DNA of 64,000 bases, from contig CAVWCQ010000011.1 in assembly GCA_963753545.1 (NCBI GenBank), forward strand, positions 868,001 through 932,000, written 5' to 3'. Position 1 is the first letter of the stretch. The number at the start of each line of letters is the position of its first letter. Positions 1 through 8,635 of this stretch are shown here, piece after piece. A model generated the notes under the pieces. It did no database searches. It was not told the origin of the DNA and worked only from the letters and a program-made list of their open reading frames with translations. This DNA comes from CAVWCQ01 sp963753545. Lineage in GTDB: Bacteria > Chloroflexota > Anaerolineae > Aggregatilineales > Aggregatilineaceae. The position numbers and the translations under genes are program-made.

Positions 1-888
1 ACTGGCCCGGCGGGAATTGGCAAAACGACGCTCGCTCGCGCTTTTGCAGCGGCGCTGAACTGCCAGGGCGATCCGATTCCCTGTGGACAGTGTCGCCCAT
101 GCAGCCTGATCGGGCGAGATGCTCATTCGGATGTAACGCTCGTCCAGTCGGAAGCGGGCGCGCTGAAGATCGATCAGGTGCGCGCCCTGCAAAATACGCT
201 GGCTCTGCGTCCCTTCGAGAGCCGCTACCGGGTCGCCATTCTGCGCCGCTTCCACGAGGCGAATCCCGCCGCTGCTAACGCCCTGCTCAAGACGCTGGAA
301 GAACCCGCCTCAAATGTAGTCATTATCCTGACGGCTGATGCGTCGGATCAACTGCTGCCGACGATTATTTCGCGTTGCCAGCCGATCCACCTGCGCCCGC
401 TCCCGCTCGAAACCATACGCACCGCCCTGGAAACCCACTGGAACGCATCACCGGAAACCGCACGCACGCTGGCCCAGCTTTCCGGCGGGCGGATTGGGTG
501 GGCGATCCGCGCCCTGGCTGATCCTACCGAAATGGAGACGCGCAAAGACGCCCTCGATCTGCTCCAGACGGCGCTAAAAGGCAGCCGCCGGGAACGCTTC
601 GCGCTGGTTGAGGGGCTTTCGACGGATAAAAATATCCTGATCACGCTGCTGGACTGGTGGCAGGGCTACTGGCGCGATGTGCTGATTCTCGCCGGAGGAA
701 GTCAGGCTCCCATCACCAACGCCGACCGCGAAGGCCACATCATCGATCTGGCCCACCGGATTGGGTTGGATGGCGCACAGGCGGCCCTGGAAGCCACGCG
801 GCGGACCAGTGTGGGCATCAGTAAAAATGCCAATACTCGCCTTGCTCTCGAAGTGCTGATGCTTGACTACCCACCCTCAGCAGGATAG
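1..888 (+). CDS. holB: DNA polymerase III subunit delta' (5' end missing)
   Basis: Clamp-loader subunit that helps load the sliding clamp during replication. The frame is open from the first base, so the N-terminus lies outside the window. Visible are the Walker A loop GPAGIGKTTLA at window codons 2-12, a Cys cluster C-x6-C-x2-C-x2-C at codons 21-34 (the zinc module of the clamp-loader AAA+ family), a TLEEP segment, and the SRC motif in IISRCQPI. The C-terminal helical part is complete. No separate start inside the window is needed; an internal GTG at 178 would remove the ATPase loop. DnaX (gamma/tau) shares these motifs, but the short C-terminus favours delta'. The stop is followed 10 bases later by the LutC-like gene. 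Confidence 0.88.
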   Translation, partial: TGPAGIGKTTLARAFAAALNCQGDPIPCGQCRPCSLIGRDAHSDVTLVQSEAGALKIDQVRALQNTLALRPFESRYRVAILRRFHEANPAAANALLKTLEEPASNVVIILTADASDQLLPTIISRCQPIHLRPLPLETIRTALETHWNASPETARTLAQLSGGRIGWAIRALADPTEMETRKDALDLLQTALKGSRRERFALVEGLSTDKNILITLLDWWQGYWRDVLILAGGSQAPITNADREGHIIDLAHRIGLDGAQAALEATRRTSVGISKNANTRLALEVLMLDYPPSAG

Positions 889-898
889 GAGATGGAGA

Positions 899-1540
899 AT
901 GTCTGGCTCGGACTCTCGGAGTGATATTCTTGCCCGGTTACGCGCGCAGCAGCGAGGTGATCAAACGCCCCCTCCGGCCTGGAGATCGCGCCGCCGCTTT
1001 GCCGATCTGGCGGAACGCTTCACCCAATCCTTGAGAGACGCGTCTGGCGAAGTGATCCGGGCAAACTCCCTTGATGAGGCGTTGCGGCAGTTGGGCGAAC
1101 TCCTGCAAACGCTGGGCGCGCGCTGCGTGGTAGTTAACGACGAGCCGCCGCTGAACACGGCCAATCTGACCGCGCGTTGGCCGGGCCTGAAGTGGTTTAT
1201 CGTCGGTCATTCTGAGGGTGACTTGCGCGGCTTTTGCGCGACGGCGGACGTTGGCTTGAGCAGTGGTGAGGCTGCGCTGGCTGAAACAGGATCGATTCTC
1301 GTGACCAGTGGACCCGGCAAAAGCCGCCTAACCACGCTGCTGCCCCCGGTCCATATAGTGCTGATCCCAACCTCTCGCCTGACCGCCGACATCTTCACCT
1401 GGACTGCCGCGCGGCAGGGACTGCCTCCTGCCTCAATGACGCTGATCAGCGGCCCCAGCAAAACAGCCGATATTGAACAAACCTTGACGGTTGGAGTTCA
1501 TGGCCCCAGGCACTTTATCGTGATTCTGTACGAGGACTGA
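899..1540 (+). CDS. lutC: LUD-domain protein, LutC/YkgG-like
   Basis: 213 residues, resembling the LutC subunit of the lactate-utilisation system. Motifs typical of the LUD family are visible: DVGLSSGEAALAETGSIL near the middle, SGPSKTADIE, and the C-terminal GVHGPR. I chose the ATG at 899, after a GGAG ribosome site, over an upstream in-frame ATG at 863 that would overlap holB by 26 bases. LutA and LutB partners are not beside it: the downstream neighbour is typA on the other strand. It may be an orphan LUD protein, so a lactate role is only inferred. Confidence 0.8.
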   Translation: MSGSDSRSDILARLRAQQRGDQTPPPAWRSRRRFADLAERFTQSLRDASGEVIRANSLDEALRQLGELLQTLGARCVVVNDEPPLNTANLTARWPGLKWFIVGHSEGDLRGFCATADVGLSSGEAALAETGSILVTSGPGKSRLTTLLPPVHIVLIPTSRLTADIFTWTAARQGLPPASMTLISGPSKTADIEQTLTVGVHGPRHFIVILYED

Positions 1541-1662
1541 GCCGCTTGCAGGCGAGCCGAGCGTTCAATGAACTGCGGAACAGTGGAAAGCTGGAAGATA
1601 ATCCCAGTTCACCGCAGTAACCTCACCGAACCGGGCGTTGGCTATTATTTGCCTGATCAGAC

Positions 1663-1697
1663 GAAATAAAGAGGGGCGGATTTCTTCAATCCGCCCC
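1663..1697 (-). terminator. Rho-independent terminator of typA
   Basis: Perfect 10-bp stem (GGGGCGGATT 1673-1682 with AATCCGCCCC 1688-1697) and a 5-base loop. On the minus strand it is followed by the T-rich stretch TCTTTATTT. It lies just past the typA stop and may also stop lutC transcription from the other side. Confidence 0.75.
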
Positions 1698-1704
1698 CAG
1701 TGAA

Positions 1705-3552
1705 TTACTCTTCGAGCATCCGCTCGCGCTTCTTCTGTTCCTTCATGCGTTCCTCATTGTTGAGAATACGCTTGCGGATGCGCAGGCTCTGCGGCGTCAC
1801 TTCGAGCAGTTCATCATCCGACAGAAATTCGATACAGTCGTCCAGGCTGAGCTGGCGCGGCGGGCTGACCCGCACTTCCTGCCCAAAATAGCGGGTGTGA
1901 ATGGCAGAGAGATGTTTGCTCCTACCCAGGTTCACCGCGAGGTCTTCCGTGCGAATATGCTCACCGATAACCATACCTTCATACACTTCAGCCCCTGGGC
2001 CAAGAAAGAACGAGCCGCGTGACTGCATATGTTTGAGCGCGTATTCGGTCACAATAGCATTTTCCCAGGCAACGAGGCTGCCGAACTGGCGGCCCGGAAT
2101 TGGCCCGGCAAGCGGTTGATAACCAAAGTAGAGCGTGTTGAGCTGGCCCATGCCGCTTGTTGAGCGCAGGAACATAGACCGGAAGCCGAGCAGCCCTCGT
2201 GTGGGAACCAGATATTTGAGATAGGTGGTTCCATTCTGGCTGCGCATATCGAGCATCTGCCCGCGACGCGCGCCCAGCAGTTCAACCACTGTGCCCACGA
2301 GAGCATCCGCAATCTCGATGTGCACTTCCTCGACAGGTTCGAGCGTTTCGCCCGTATCGGGATCGGTGTGGTAGATCACTTCAGGCTTGCTGACTTCAAA
2401 TTCGTAGCCTTCGCGGCGCATCGTTTCGATCAAAATGGTCAGGTGCAGTTCACCGCGCCCGCTGACTGTGAACTTGTCGGGCTGGTCGGTATCTTGCACG
2501 CGCAGCGCCACATTGCTGCGGGTTTCTTCGTAGAGACGCTGGCGCAGACGGCGGGAGGTTCCCCAACCTGTTTTGCCTTCACGTCCGGCAAACGGCGATG
2601 TATTGACGCCAAACGTCATGCGTACGGTTGGCTCTTCAATGCTGATGGGTGGCAGCGCTTGTTCAATGGACGGATCGGCAATCGTGTCGCTGATCCATAC
2701 CTCGTCCAGGCCCCCAAATGCAACGATATCGCCCGCGGTAGCTTCAGGGACTTCCTGTTTGGACAGGTTGTGATAGGTAAACAGGTAGACGATCTTGCCA
2801 GTGATCCGTTCGCCCTGAGGAGTCAGGCGCACGACATCCATATTCTTACGCATCACGCCAGAGAGCAGCCGCCCAACCCCGATTTGACCCTTGTAGTTGT
2901 CATATTCCAGCGTCGTGACCAAAAGCTGCACGGGCGCATCAGGATCAATGGTTGGGCCGGGAACTTCCTTGAGGATCGTCTCGAAGAGCGGGTCCAGATC
3001 ATCATGGATATCTTCTGGGGTGTACCCGGCACGGCCTTCCAGCCCCACCGCGTAGACGACTGGGAATTCCGCCTGTTCGTCGTTGGCTCCCAGCTCGATA
3101 AACAGGTCGAACGTCTCGTTGAGCACTGCTTCGACCCGGGCATAGGCGCGGTCAACCTTGTTGATGACCACAATGACACGCAGTCCCAGGGCCAGCGCTT
3201 TACGCAAGACAAAGCGCGTCTGCGGCATGGGGCCATCGACGGCATCCACCAGCAGCAGCGCGCCATCAACCATGTTGAGCACGCGTTCCACTTCGCCGCC
3301 GAAGTCGGCATGACCGGGGGTGTCGACGATATTGATTTTGATATCGTGCCAGGTGACGGCAGTATTCTTCGCCAGGATCGTAATTCCCCGTTCACGTTCC
3401 AGGTCGTTCGAGTCGAGAATGCGCTCACCGACGTTGGACGAATCGCGGAATACGTGGGACTGTTTGAGCATCCCATCGACCAGGGTCGTTTTCCCATGAT
3501 CGACGTGAGCAATGATGGCAATGTTTCGAATGTCTTTTCTCGTTTGTTGCAC
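1705..3552 (-). CDS. typA: Translational GTPase TypA/BipA
   Basis: Ribosome-binding GTPase of the EF-G/LepA superfamily, 615 residues, the family's normal length. G1 (AHVDHGKTT), G3 (DTPGHADFG) and G4 (NKVD) are all present near the N-terminus. Domain II, the EF-G-like domains and the BipA-specific C-terminal domain follow. The start is a GTG at 3552, with AGGGAT a few bases upstream; the next in-frame ATG would remove the P-loop. It is monocistronic, with its own terminator, and divergent from the DUF951 gene. BipA family members act in ribosome assembly and stress adaptation. Confidence 0.95.
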   Translation of the reverse strand: MQQTRKDIRNIAIIAHVDHGKTTLVDGMLKQSHVFRDSSNVGERILDSNDLERERGITILAKNTAVTWHDIKINIVDTPGHADFGGEVERVLNMVDGALLLVDAVDGPMPQTRFVLRKALALGLRVIVVINKVDRAYARVEAVLNETFDLFIELGANDEQAEFPVVYAVGLEGRAGYTPEDIHDDLDPLFETILKEVPGPTIDPDAPVQLLVTTLEYDNYKGQIGVGRLLSGVMRKNMDVVRLTPQGERITGKIVYLFTYHNLSKQEVPEATAGDIVAFGGLDEVWISDTIADPSIEQALPPISIEEPTVRMTFGVNTSPFAGREGKTGWGTSRRLRQRLYEETRSNVALRVQDTDQPDKFTVSGRGELHLTILIETMRREGYEFEVSKPEVIYHTDPDTGETLEPVEEVHIEIADALVGTVVELLGARRGQMLDMRSQNGTTYLKYLVPTRGLLGFRSMFLRSTSGMGQLNTLYFGYQPLAGPIPGRQFGSLVAWENAIVTEYALKHMQSRGSFFLGPGAEVYEGMVIGEHIRTEDLAVNLGRSKHLSAIHTRYFGQEVRVSPPRQLSLDDCIEFLSDDELLEVTPQSLRIRKRILNNEERMKEQKKRERMLEE

Positions 3553-3753
3553 AGCTTATCCCTATACCAAATTAGGCCGTTGTGTTGTTCCAAATAGCTC
3601 TAAAGAAGATTATTGACACAAATAAGGTCCAATCCCTTATTGTCCTCCAAAATCAGGTAATTGTATAGGTCGCGCTTGGAAACCATCATGTTCAGTGTAG
3701 CCAAATCCGGCTAAAATTGGTGTGTGCCAGCAGTTCTCCATCTGAGGAAAATT

Positions 3754-3951
3754 ATGCCGCTCGACGTTCAGGTTGGCGATATCGTGCAGATGCGTAAGAC
3801 TCACCCTTGCGGGAGTGATCGCTGGCGTGTGTACCGTATTGGGGCAGATATTGGCCTCACCTGCCTGGGCTGCGAACGCCGGGTGATGCTGGAGCGGCGG
3901 AAATTTGAGCGCGGCGTCAAGCGCGTGCTGCCCCCTTCTGAAAACGATTAG
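3754..3951 (+). CDS. DUF951 family small protein
   Basis: 65 residues and highly charged, with the family's conserved core: VGDIVQMRKTHPCGSDRW, then TCLGC and a basic C-terminus. The ATG at 3754 follows TGAGGA at 3743-3748; a longer version from 3724 has no comparable ribosome site. The family occurs widely in Firmicutes and Chloroflexota, often beside replication or translation genes, and its function is unknown. A small SH3-like, nucleic-acid-binding fold has been suggested for such proteins but cannot be judged from sequence alone. It ends 7 bases before the glycosyltransferase, so the two are probably co-transcribed. A TTGACA at 3613-3618 upstream could be a -35 box, but no well-spaced -10 is evident. 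Confidence 0.8.
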   Translation: MPLDVQVGDIVQMRKTHPCGSDRWRVYRIGADIGLTCLGCERRVMLERRKFERGVKRVLPPSEND

Positions 3952-3958
3952 AGGTTTT

Positions 3959-5179
3959 ATGCCCCCTAAAAATGTTCTGTTTCTGATGTCGGACACAGGC
4001 GGTGGACACCGTGCGGCTGCTGGGGCCATTCGCGCTGCGATGGAAATCCGCTACCCGGGCGAGTATGCTTTTGAAATGGTGGATGTTTACCGCCGTTACA
4101 CCCCTCCGCCTTTTTCGCTGCTGCCCGAAATCTATCCCCGCTGGGTCAACTGGGCTGCGCCAACCTGGGGAGCGACATATTGGTTTGGCGATTCGCTGCG
4201 CCGGGGCCGGCTGGCGATGGCGGCTCTCAACTGGTTGTGGCGAGAGGGAATGGTCCGTCTCGTTCGCGAGCATCCCGCCGATGTCGTTGTCAGCCTGCAT
4301 GCGTTGTTCTCTCGGCCTGCCATGCGCGCTTATCACAATGTGAGATCGTACCGCCCTCCGTTTTTGACCGTGCTGACCGATCTCGCTTCAACACACGCCT
4401 TCTGGTACGAAAAAGGCGTGGATCGCTGCCTGGTTCCGAACGAGATTGCGTTTCAAAAAGGCCGCCAGTTTGGTCTGACAGCAGATCAACTGCGCATTAC
4501 CGGGCTGCCCATCCATCCCCAGTTTGTGACAGATTTGCCCTGTAAAGAAGAGGCGCGCCGCCGCCTGGGGTGGGACGCATCCCTTCCGGCGGTGCTGGTC
4601 GTGGGCGGTGGAGATGGCATGGGACCCGTTTACGCCATTACACGGGCTATCAACCGCCGCAACCTGCCTATTCAGCTTGCGGTCATTGCGGGGCGCAACC
4701 GGGCACTGGCCCGGCATCTTCAGGCGGCGGATTGGAACCAGCCGACGATTATCTACCCGTTCGTGAACAACATCCCCGATCTGATGGCTGCGGCGGATAT
4801 TCTGGTGACGAAGGCCGGTCCGGCAACGATTAGCGAGGCGTGTATTTCTGGCCTGCCGATGGTGATCAGCGGCGCGGTGCCGGGCCAGGAAGCTGGCAAC
4901 GCGCGTTACGTGGTTCAGAATGGGGCGGGCGTTTATGCGCCGGGGCCGGAAAATACCGCAGAGGCCGTATCACGCTGGTTGATCCAGGAGCCGGATTTAC
5001 TGGGCAAATATGCCGAGCAGGCGCGCTCATTGGCCCGTCCTGATGCCATCTGGGAGATTGCCGACGAAATTCACGTCCACGCGGAACAAGCGCCCGTACG
5101 CACGCATCTGCGCGCCCGCCGCCCCTGGCGGAATCAGCCCAATCTCAACGCGGCCCCCGAAGAGGGCTGGGTGATGTGA
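3959..5179 (+). CDS. MGDG-synthase/UgtP-type glycosyltransferase
   Basis: 406 residues, probably transferring a sugar from a nucleotide donor to diacylglycerol to make membrane glycolipid. The N-terminal half has the MGDG-synthase signature: SDTGGGHRAAAGAIRAA just after the start, then VSLHALFS and the TDLASTHAFW stretch. The C-terminal GT-B (GT28-type) half has VVGGGDGMGP and the donor-binding AGPATISEACISGLPMV followed by PGQE. The ATG at 3959 follows AGAGG and is preferred to an upstream in-frame start at 3905 that overlaps DUF951. MurG is related but lacks the GGGHRAA start. Substrate sugar and acceptor cannot be assigned. Confidence 0.85.
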   Translation: MPPKNVLFLMSDTGGGHRAAAGAIRAAMEIRYPGEYAFEMVDVYRRYTPPPFSLLPEIYPRWVNWAAPTWGATYWFGDSLRRGRLAMAALNWLWREGMVRLVREHPADVVVSLHALFSRPAMRAYHNVRSYRPPFLTVLTDLASTHAFWYEKGVDRCLVPNEIAFQKGRQFGLTADQLRITGLPIHPQFVTDLPCKEEARRRLGWDASLPAVLVVGGGDGMGPVYAITRAINRRNLPIQLAVIAGRNRALARHLQAADWNQPTIIYPFVNNIPDLMAAADILVTKAGPATISEACISGLPMVISGAVPGQEAGNARYVVQNGAGVYAPGPENTAEAVSRWLIQEPDLLGKYAEQARSLARPDAIWEIADEIHVHAEQAPVRTHLRARRPWRNQPNLNAAPEEGWVM

Positions 5180-5527
5180 TCGCCGCATACAATGAAGGCG
5201 AAAATTCAACAAAAAGCCTGGAAATGATCCAAAAGGGGCTGTAAATATATCTTTGGGGGCCTAAGTGATCAACTAGCTCTATTTATGATTGTCTTACGCT
5301 AGCCGGAAATTCTCATAAGTTACTCACTTCGGGCCACTTTCTTCTCGTAGCGATCCGCGCCACTATTTATTTTGAGGGGTCATCCTAACCATTTACTAAC
5401 TTTGGCCCTGGCCCAGAAAAAAGCAAGCGGCAAAGCAGGGGAACTGTTATCCATTATAGCACATGTGTTCTATTCATGTCAAGCCTTTGGGCCGCGACCA
5501 TTGAGCGTGAACAGTGCATCACACGCA
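5180..5527. other. AT-rich intergenic region, no gene seen
   Basis: 348 bases between the glycosyltransferase stop and the stop of the minus-strand membrane gene. It is visibly richer in A/T than its surroundings and has no convincing ORF. A weak AGCC...GGCT pairing lies after the glycosyltransferase stop. It contains the 13-mer AAGTGATCAACTA (5263-5275), which recurs in the intergenic region at 45557-45569. Confidence 0.6.
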
Positions 5528-5921
5528 CTAAACCGGGAATATCTGCGGCAGCAGCCAGCCATAGGACGCGATAAAGAGCAGGTGCAGAACCGTAAAGTCC
5601 AACAAACTCTTCGTCTTAAAGACGGCTAGCGCCATGAACTCTAAGGCGATGCCGATCCCAACCGCCAGCAGCAGGAAGTGTTGTTCAGCCAAATCGGGTG
5701 ACGAGTTGTGCATCGCTCGAAAGACGAAGTAGCTGATAATGCCAACTGCAACCGCGAGTCCCGCATAAAACACAGCCGTATCGCGGCGGGCAGCGGAGAG
5801 GGTCTTCGAACTCTAGTTGGTTGGATGGCGTAAGGGTTGCGGCTCGAAGGTAGGCGAAGAGGCCGGACAGGGCGGTGAGTACGGCGATCAAAACAATGAC
5901 GGACGGCAGCGATTTAGGCAT
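5528..5921 (-). CDS. Small multi-pass membrane protein (apparent frameshift)
   Basis: Two overlapping minus-strand frames join into one protein of about 130 residues. The first frame starts at the ATG at 5921 (GGAG upstream) and encodes MPKSLPSVIVLIAVLTALSG and further residues. It then runs into a non-membrane tail. The other frame supplies AVFYAGLAVAVGIISYFVF and two more hydrophobic helices, ending in ..PQIFPV. The shift lies around 5780-5820. Joined, about four membrane spans are predicted. No family is recognised. It follows nadE by about 106 bases on the same strand. Either a sequencing indel or a recent mutation would explain the break. Confidence 0.55.
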
Positions 5922-6027
5922 AGCAGGCTCCATGCAGGGCAACGGTGGAAATCACTTGCCTGATGGTACAGCAGGTCCGTTTTGGGCCAAAAGTGAGCTA
6001 TGGCACGGAAATCCCGTCCGAATCGGC

Positions 6028-6867
6028 CTATCCGCTCCAGTCGCGCAGATACAAAAAGTCGTGCCCGATGCTGCGCGTGCTGAGTTTGGCGACGTTGGGC
6101 ATGGTGCGCTTGTAGTGATTCAGCCGCACCTGCCGCCACACTTTTTCGACAAAGGTCCGCTCGAAGCCTTCCGCGACGACTTCATCAACCGTGTAGCGCT
6201 CATCCACCAGCAGATAGAGCAGTTGATCCGCCATTTCGTAGGTGTAGCCAAATTCGCCCTCGTCCGTCTGCCCGACCCACAGATCGGCTGACGGCGGCTT
6301 GTCGATGACGTGCGAGGGCATGTTGAGCGCCTGTGACAACTGCCGGACCTGCGTTTTATAGAGATCGGCAATTGGCTGGACGCCCGCCGCGTTGTCGCCA
6401 AAAATCGTCGTGTAGCCGAGCAGTGTCTCCGTTTTGTTGCTGGTTCCAATGACCATCCCGTTAAAGGCAGCGGAATAGTCATAGAGGACGATCATCCGCT
6501 GCCGGGCCATAACATTCCCCTTGCGCCGATCCGTGATGTCCGGGAAGCGCTCAAACAGTGGTTCGACCATCGGTGTAATGTCCACTGTATCGCTGCGAAT
6601 CCCCAGCGCGTCAATCACGGCCTGGGCATCATCCAGGCTGTCCTGGGAAGATGACTTGTAGGGCATCCGCACAGCCAGCACATTCTCCGGGCCGAGCGCT
6701 TCCGTCACAAGGTAAGCCGACAGCGCGGAATCAATTCCACCGCTCAGAGCGAGCACAGCATGCTTGAACCCGACTTTGGTTACAGCGTCACGCAAAAAGA
6801 GAACCAGGATTTTACGTGCCAGGTCCGTATTGATATTCAGGCGTGGCAGAATCGATTTGGTGGTCAT
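6028..6867 (-). CDS. nadE: NH3-dependent NAD+ synthetase
   Basis: Last step of NAD biosynthesis: ATP-dependent amidation of deamido-NAD. 279 residues, with the PP-loop ALSGGIDSALSAYLV near the N-terminus. Other family motifs are GTSNKTETLLGYTTIFGD and KPPSADLW followed by QTDEGEFGYTY. No glutaminase (nitrilase) domain is attached, so this is the short ammonia-using form. I chose the ATG at 6867 (AGGATAAAG upstream) rather than 6912, because the extra N-terminus overlaps the upstream terminator hairpin. It lies downstream of the hspR terminator and is probably transcribed separately. Confidence 0.93.
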   Translation of the reverse strand: MTTKSILPRLNINTDLARKILVLFLRDAVTKVGFKHAVLALSGGIDSALSAYLVTEALGPENVLAVRMPYKSSSQDSLDDAQAVIDALGIRSDTVDITPMVEPLFERFPDITDRRKGNVMARQRMIVLYDYSAAFNGMVIGTSNKTETLLGYTTIFGDNAAGVQPIADLYKTQVRQLSQALNMPSHVIDKPPSADLWVGQTDEGEFGYTYEMADQLLYLLVDERYTVDEVVAEGFERTFVEKVWRQVRLNHYKRTMPNVAKLSTRSIGHDFLYLRDWSG

Positions 6868-6885
6868 CAACTTTATCCTTCGAAA

Positions 6886-6911
6886 CAAAAATGGGGAGCA
6901 TGTGCTCCCCA
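6886..6911 (-). terminator. Rho-independent terminator after hspR
   Basis: Stem TGGGGAGCA (6892-6900) with TGCTCCCCA (6903-6911), followed on the minus strand by TTTTT. It sits 20 bases past the hspR stop and closes the dnaJ-htrA-hspR operon ahead of nadE. Confidence 0.8.
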
Positions 6912-6930
6912 AGAGTGTATCACAATCCTG

Positions 6931-7239
6931 TCAGGATTTCGTGCCTAACTGCTGTTCCAAAACCGATATCTGATCTTGCAGCGTCTCGATCTGATCGCTC
7001 AGCCGCAAGATAATTTCGACGCCAGCCAGGTTAACGCCCATCTCCTGCGTCAGCCGGTTGATCTTGTACAGCCGGTCCACTTCACGCTGTGAATAGAGCC
7101 GGATATTGCCGTTACTGCGCTGAGGCACGACCAGCCCCATCTGTTCATAATTGCGCAGCGTTTGCGGATGCAGTTCGACCAATCGCGCTACGACACCAAT
7201 CGTAAAACACGGTTCGTTGTCGGGTCTGTGCTCTCTCAT
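6931..7239 (-). CDS. hspR: MerR-family heat-shock repressor, HspR-like
   Basis: 102 residues. An N-terminal winged helix-turn-helix of MerR type is visible: FTIGVVARLVELHPQTLRNY, then EQMGLVVPQRSNGNIRLYS. A C-terminal helix with heptad-like leucines (IETLQDQISVLEQQL) follows and should dimerise. The HPQTLRNYE helix and the setting beside a J-protein gene are typical of HspR, which represses chaperone operons. The ATG at 7239 has GGAGG upstream; the GTG at 7248 is too close to it. It is the last gene of the operon, 15 bases after htrA. A generic MerR regulator is the alternative. Confidence 0.82.
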   Translation of the reverse strand: MREHRPDNEPCFTIGVVARLVELHPQTLRNYEQMGLVVPQRSNGNIRLYSQREVDRLYKINRLTQEMGVNLAGVEIILRLSDQIETLQDQISVLEQQLGTKS

Positions 7240-7254
7240 GCGCAGCACCTCCGT

Positions 7255-8601
7255 TTAGGGGCGCACGCCGAGCGTTACATCTACATCCAGCGTTTGGCCG
7301 TTGCGGATGAGCGTCAAAACAACTTTGTCTCCTGGTGAGGTGTTCTCAACCAGATAGGCGACCAGATCGTCGATGTCGCGCACCATCGAACCGTTGATAG
7401 CAACGATGATATCGCCGTTGACGGATACCTCGAAGCCGCGTACCGTCGCAACCTGATCGCCCCCCTGAATTCCGGCAACCTGAGCTGGCGATCCATCCGC
7501 GACCGTTTCAACCAATACACCGTTGCGAACAGGCAGTTCCAACTCGCTGGCGATAGTGGCCATGCTGAGTCCCGGTTCGCCCGCCGTCGAGGTGATTCCA
7601 AGGTACGAATACTGCACCTTCTGCCCCGCAATCAACTGGGGCACGACGCGTTTCATCGTATTGACGGGCACAGCAAAAGCAATTCCTTCGAACGTCCCGG
7701 TTTCCGTGCGGATTGCTGTATTGATGCCAATCACCTGCCCATAGGAGTCCAGCAGCGGCCCACCGGAGTTGCCGGGGTTCACGGCAGCGTCAACCTGGAT
7801 GATCGATGGGTTGTTATACTGGTCATAGGTAATTGGGTCGAGAAGCTGTGCCGACGGTAGTGAACGTCCCAGCGCGCTGACAATGCCAACCGTCATACTG
7901 CCGTCCAGCCCAAAGGGGTTGCCAATGGCGATCACGCGCTGGCCAACGTGCAGCGCATTACTGTCACCGAGCACCACCGGAACTAACTGGACGCCGTCCT
8001 GGGCAGGATCGACCTTGATCACGGCGAGATCGCTGTAATCGTCAATGCCGACAACCGTCGCTTCAAGCACCGTACCGTCAAAAAATGTCACCAGGATTTC
8101 CTGGGCATCGCGCACAACATGTGCGTTGGTGGCAATATGACCATCCATATCCACCACAAACCCTGAGCCACTGCTATCGATAATACCAGCGGCATCGGTT
8201 GCGGCGTGAACCCCAGACACGATCTCGATGTTGACGACCGAGGGATTCACACGCTCGTAGATATTCGCCAGCAGTTGGTATTCTGCATCCGCCTCAGCGA
8301 CAATCTCCGGCGCAACGGGCGTGGGTGTGGTCAGTAGATTCGACGCTGGTTCCTGCCACTGGCTGGGGCGGTAATTCGCGCTAACCAGATCGACGGGAAC
8401 AGCCCGCGAACTCTGCGCCGCCTGGCTTCTGGCATTGTTTATTTTGGGCAGCAGTAGGGAGCTAAGGCTGTTGAGTAAAAATGCAGCGATAACCAGCAGC
8501 GTGATCGCTGCCAGCCCCAAACCGATCAAGAATCCGGTAAGACTCCGCCGAGGTTCTTCTTCCTGCTCATCAAAGGGGTAATTGTTACTGTCCCAACCCA
8601 T
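7255..8601 (-). CDS. HtrA/DegP-like trypsin-fold serine protease with PDZ domain
   Basis: 448 residues. A short cytoplasmic N-terminus precedes one membrane anchor (GLGLAAITLLVIAAFLL, about residues 28-50), so the protease domain should be extracytoplasmic. The catalytic triad is complete: His in TNAHVVRDAQE, Asp in DDYSDLAVIKV, and Ser in NPGNSGGPLLD. One PDZ domain with a GDIIVAINGSMV-type core forms the C-terminus. The ATG at 8601 has GGAAGG upstream; a start at 8655 would overlap the dnaJ coding end. Its place between a DnaJ-type co-chaperone and HspR suggests control by heat shock and a role in clearing misfolded envelope proteins. Confidence 0.92.
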   Translation of the reverse strand: MGWDSNNYPFDEQEEEPRRSLTGFLIGLGLAAITLLVIAAFLLNSLSSLLLPKINNARSQAAQSSRAVPVDLVSANYRPSQWQEPASNLLTTPTPVAPEIVAEADAEYQLLANIYERVNPSVVNIEIVSGVHAATDAAGIIDSSGSGFVVDMDGHIATNAHVVRDAQEILVTFFDGTVLEATVVGIDDYSDLAVIKVDPAQDGVQLVPVVLGDSNALHVGQRVIAIGNPFGLDGSMTVGIVSALGRSLPSAQLLDPITYDQYNNPSIIQVDAAVNPGNSGGPLLDSYGQVIGINTAIRTETGTFEGIAFAVPVNTMKRVVPQLIAGQKVQYSYLGITSTAGEPGLSMATIASELELPVRNGVLVETVADGSPAQVAGIQGGDQVATVRGFEVSVNGDIIVAINGSMVRDIDDLVAYLVENTSPGDKVVLTLIRNGQTLDVDVTLGVRP

Positions 8602-8635
8602 CCCTCTGTTCCTTCCATCCACTTGATTTCTGATA

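Noticed and set aside
2320..3597. 425-codon plus-strand frame opposite typA
   Set aside because: Antisense to the conserved GTPase; its protein has low-complexity His/Phe/Gln composition and no family features.
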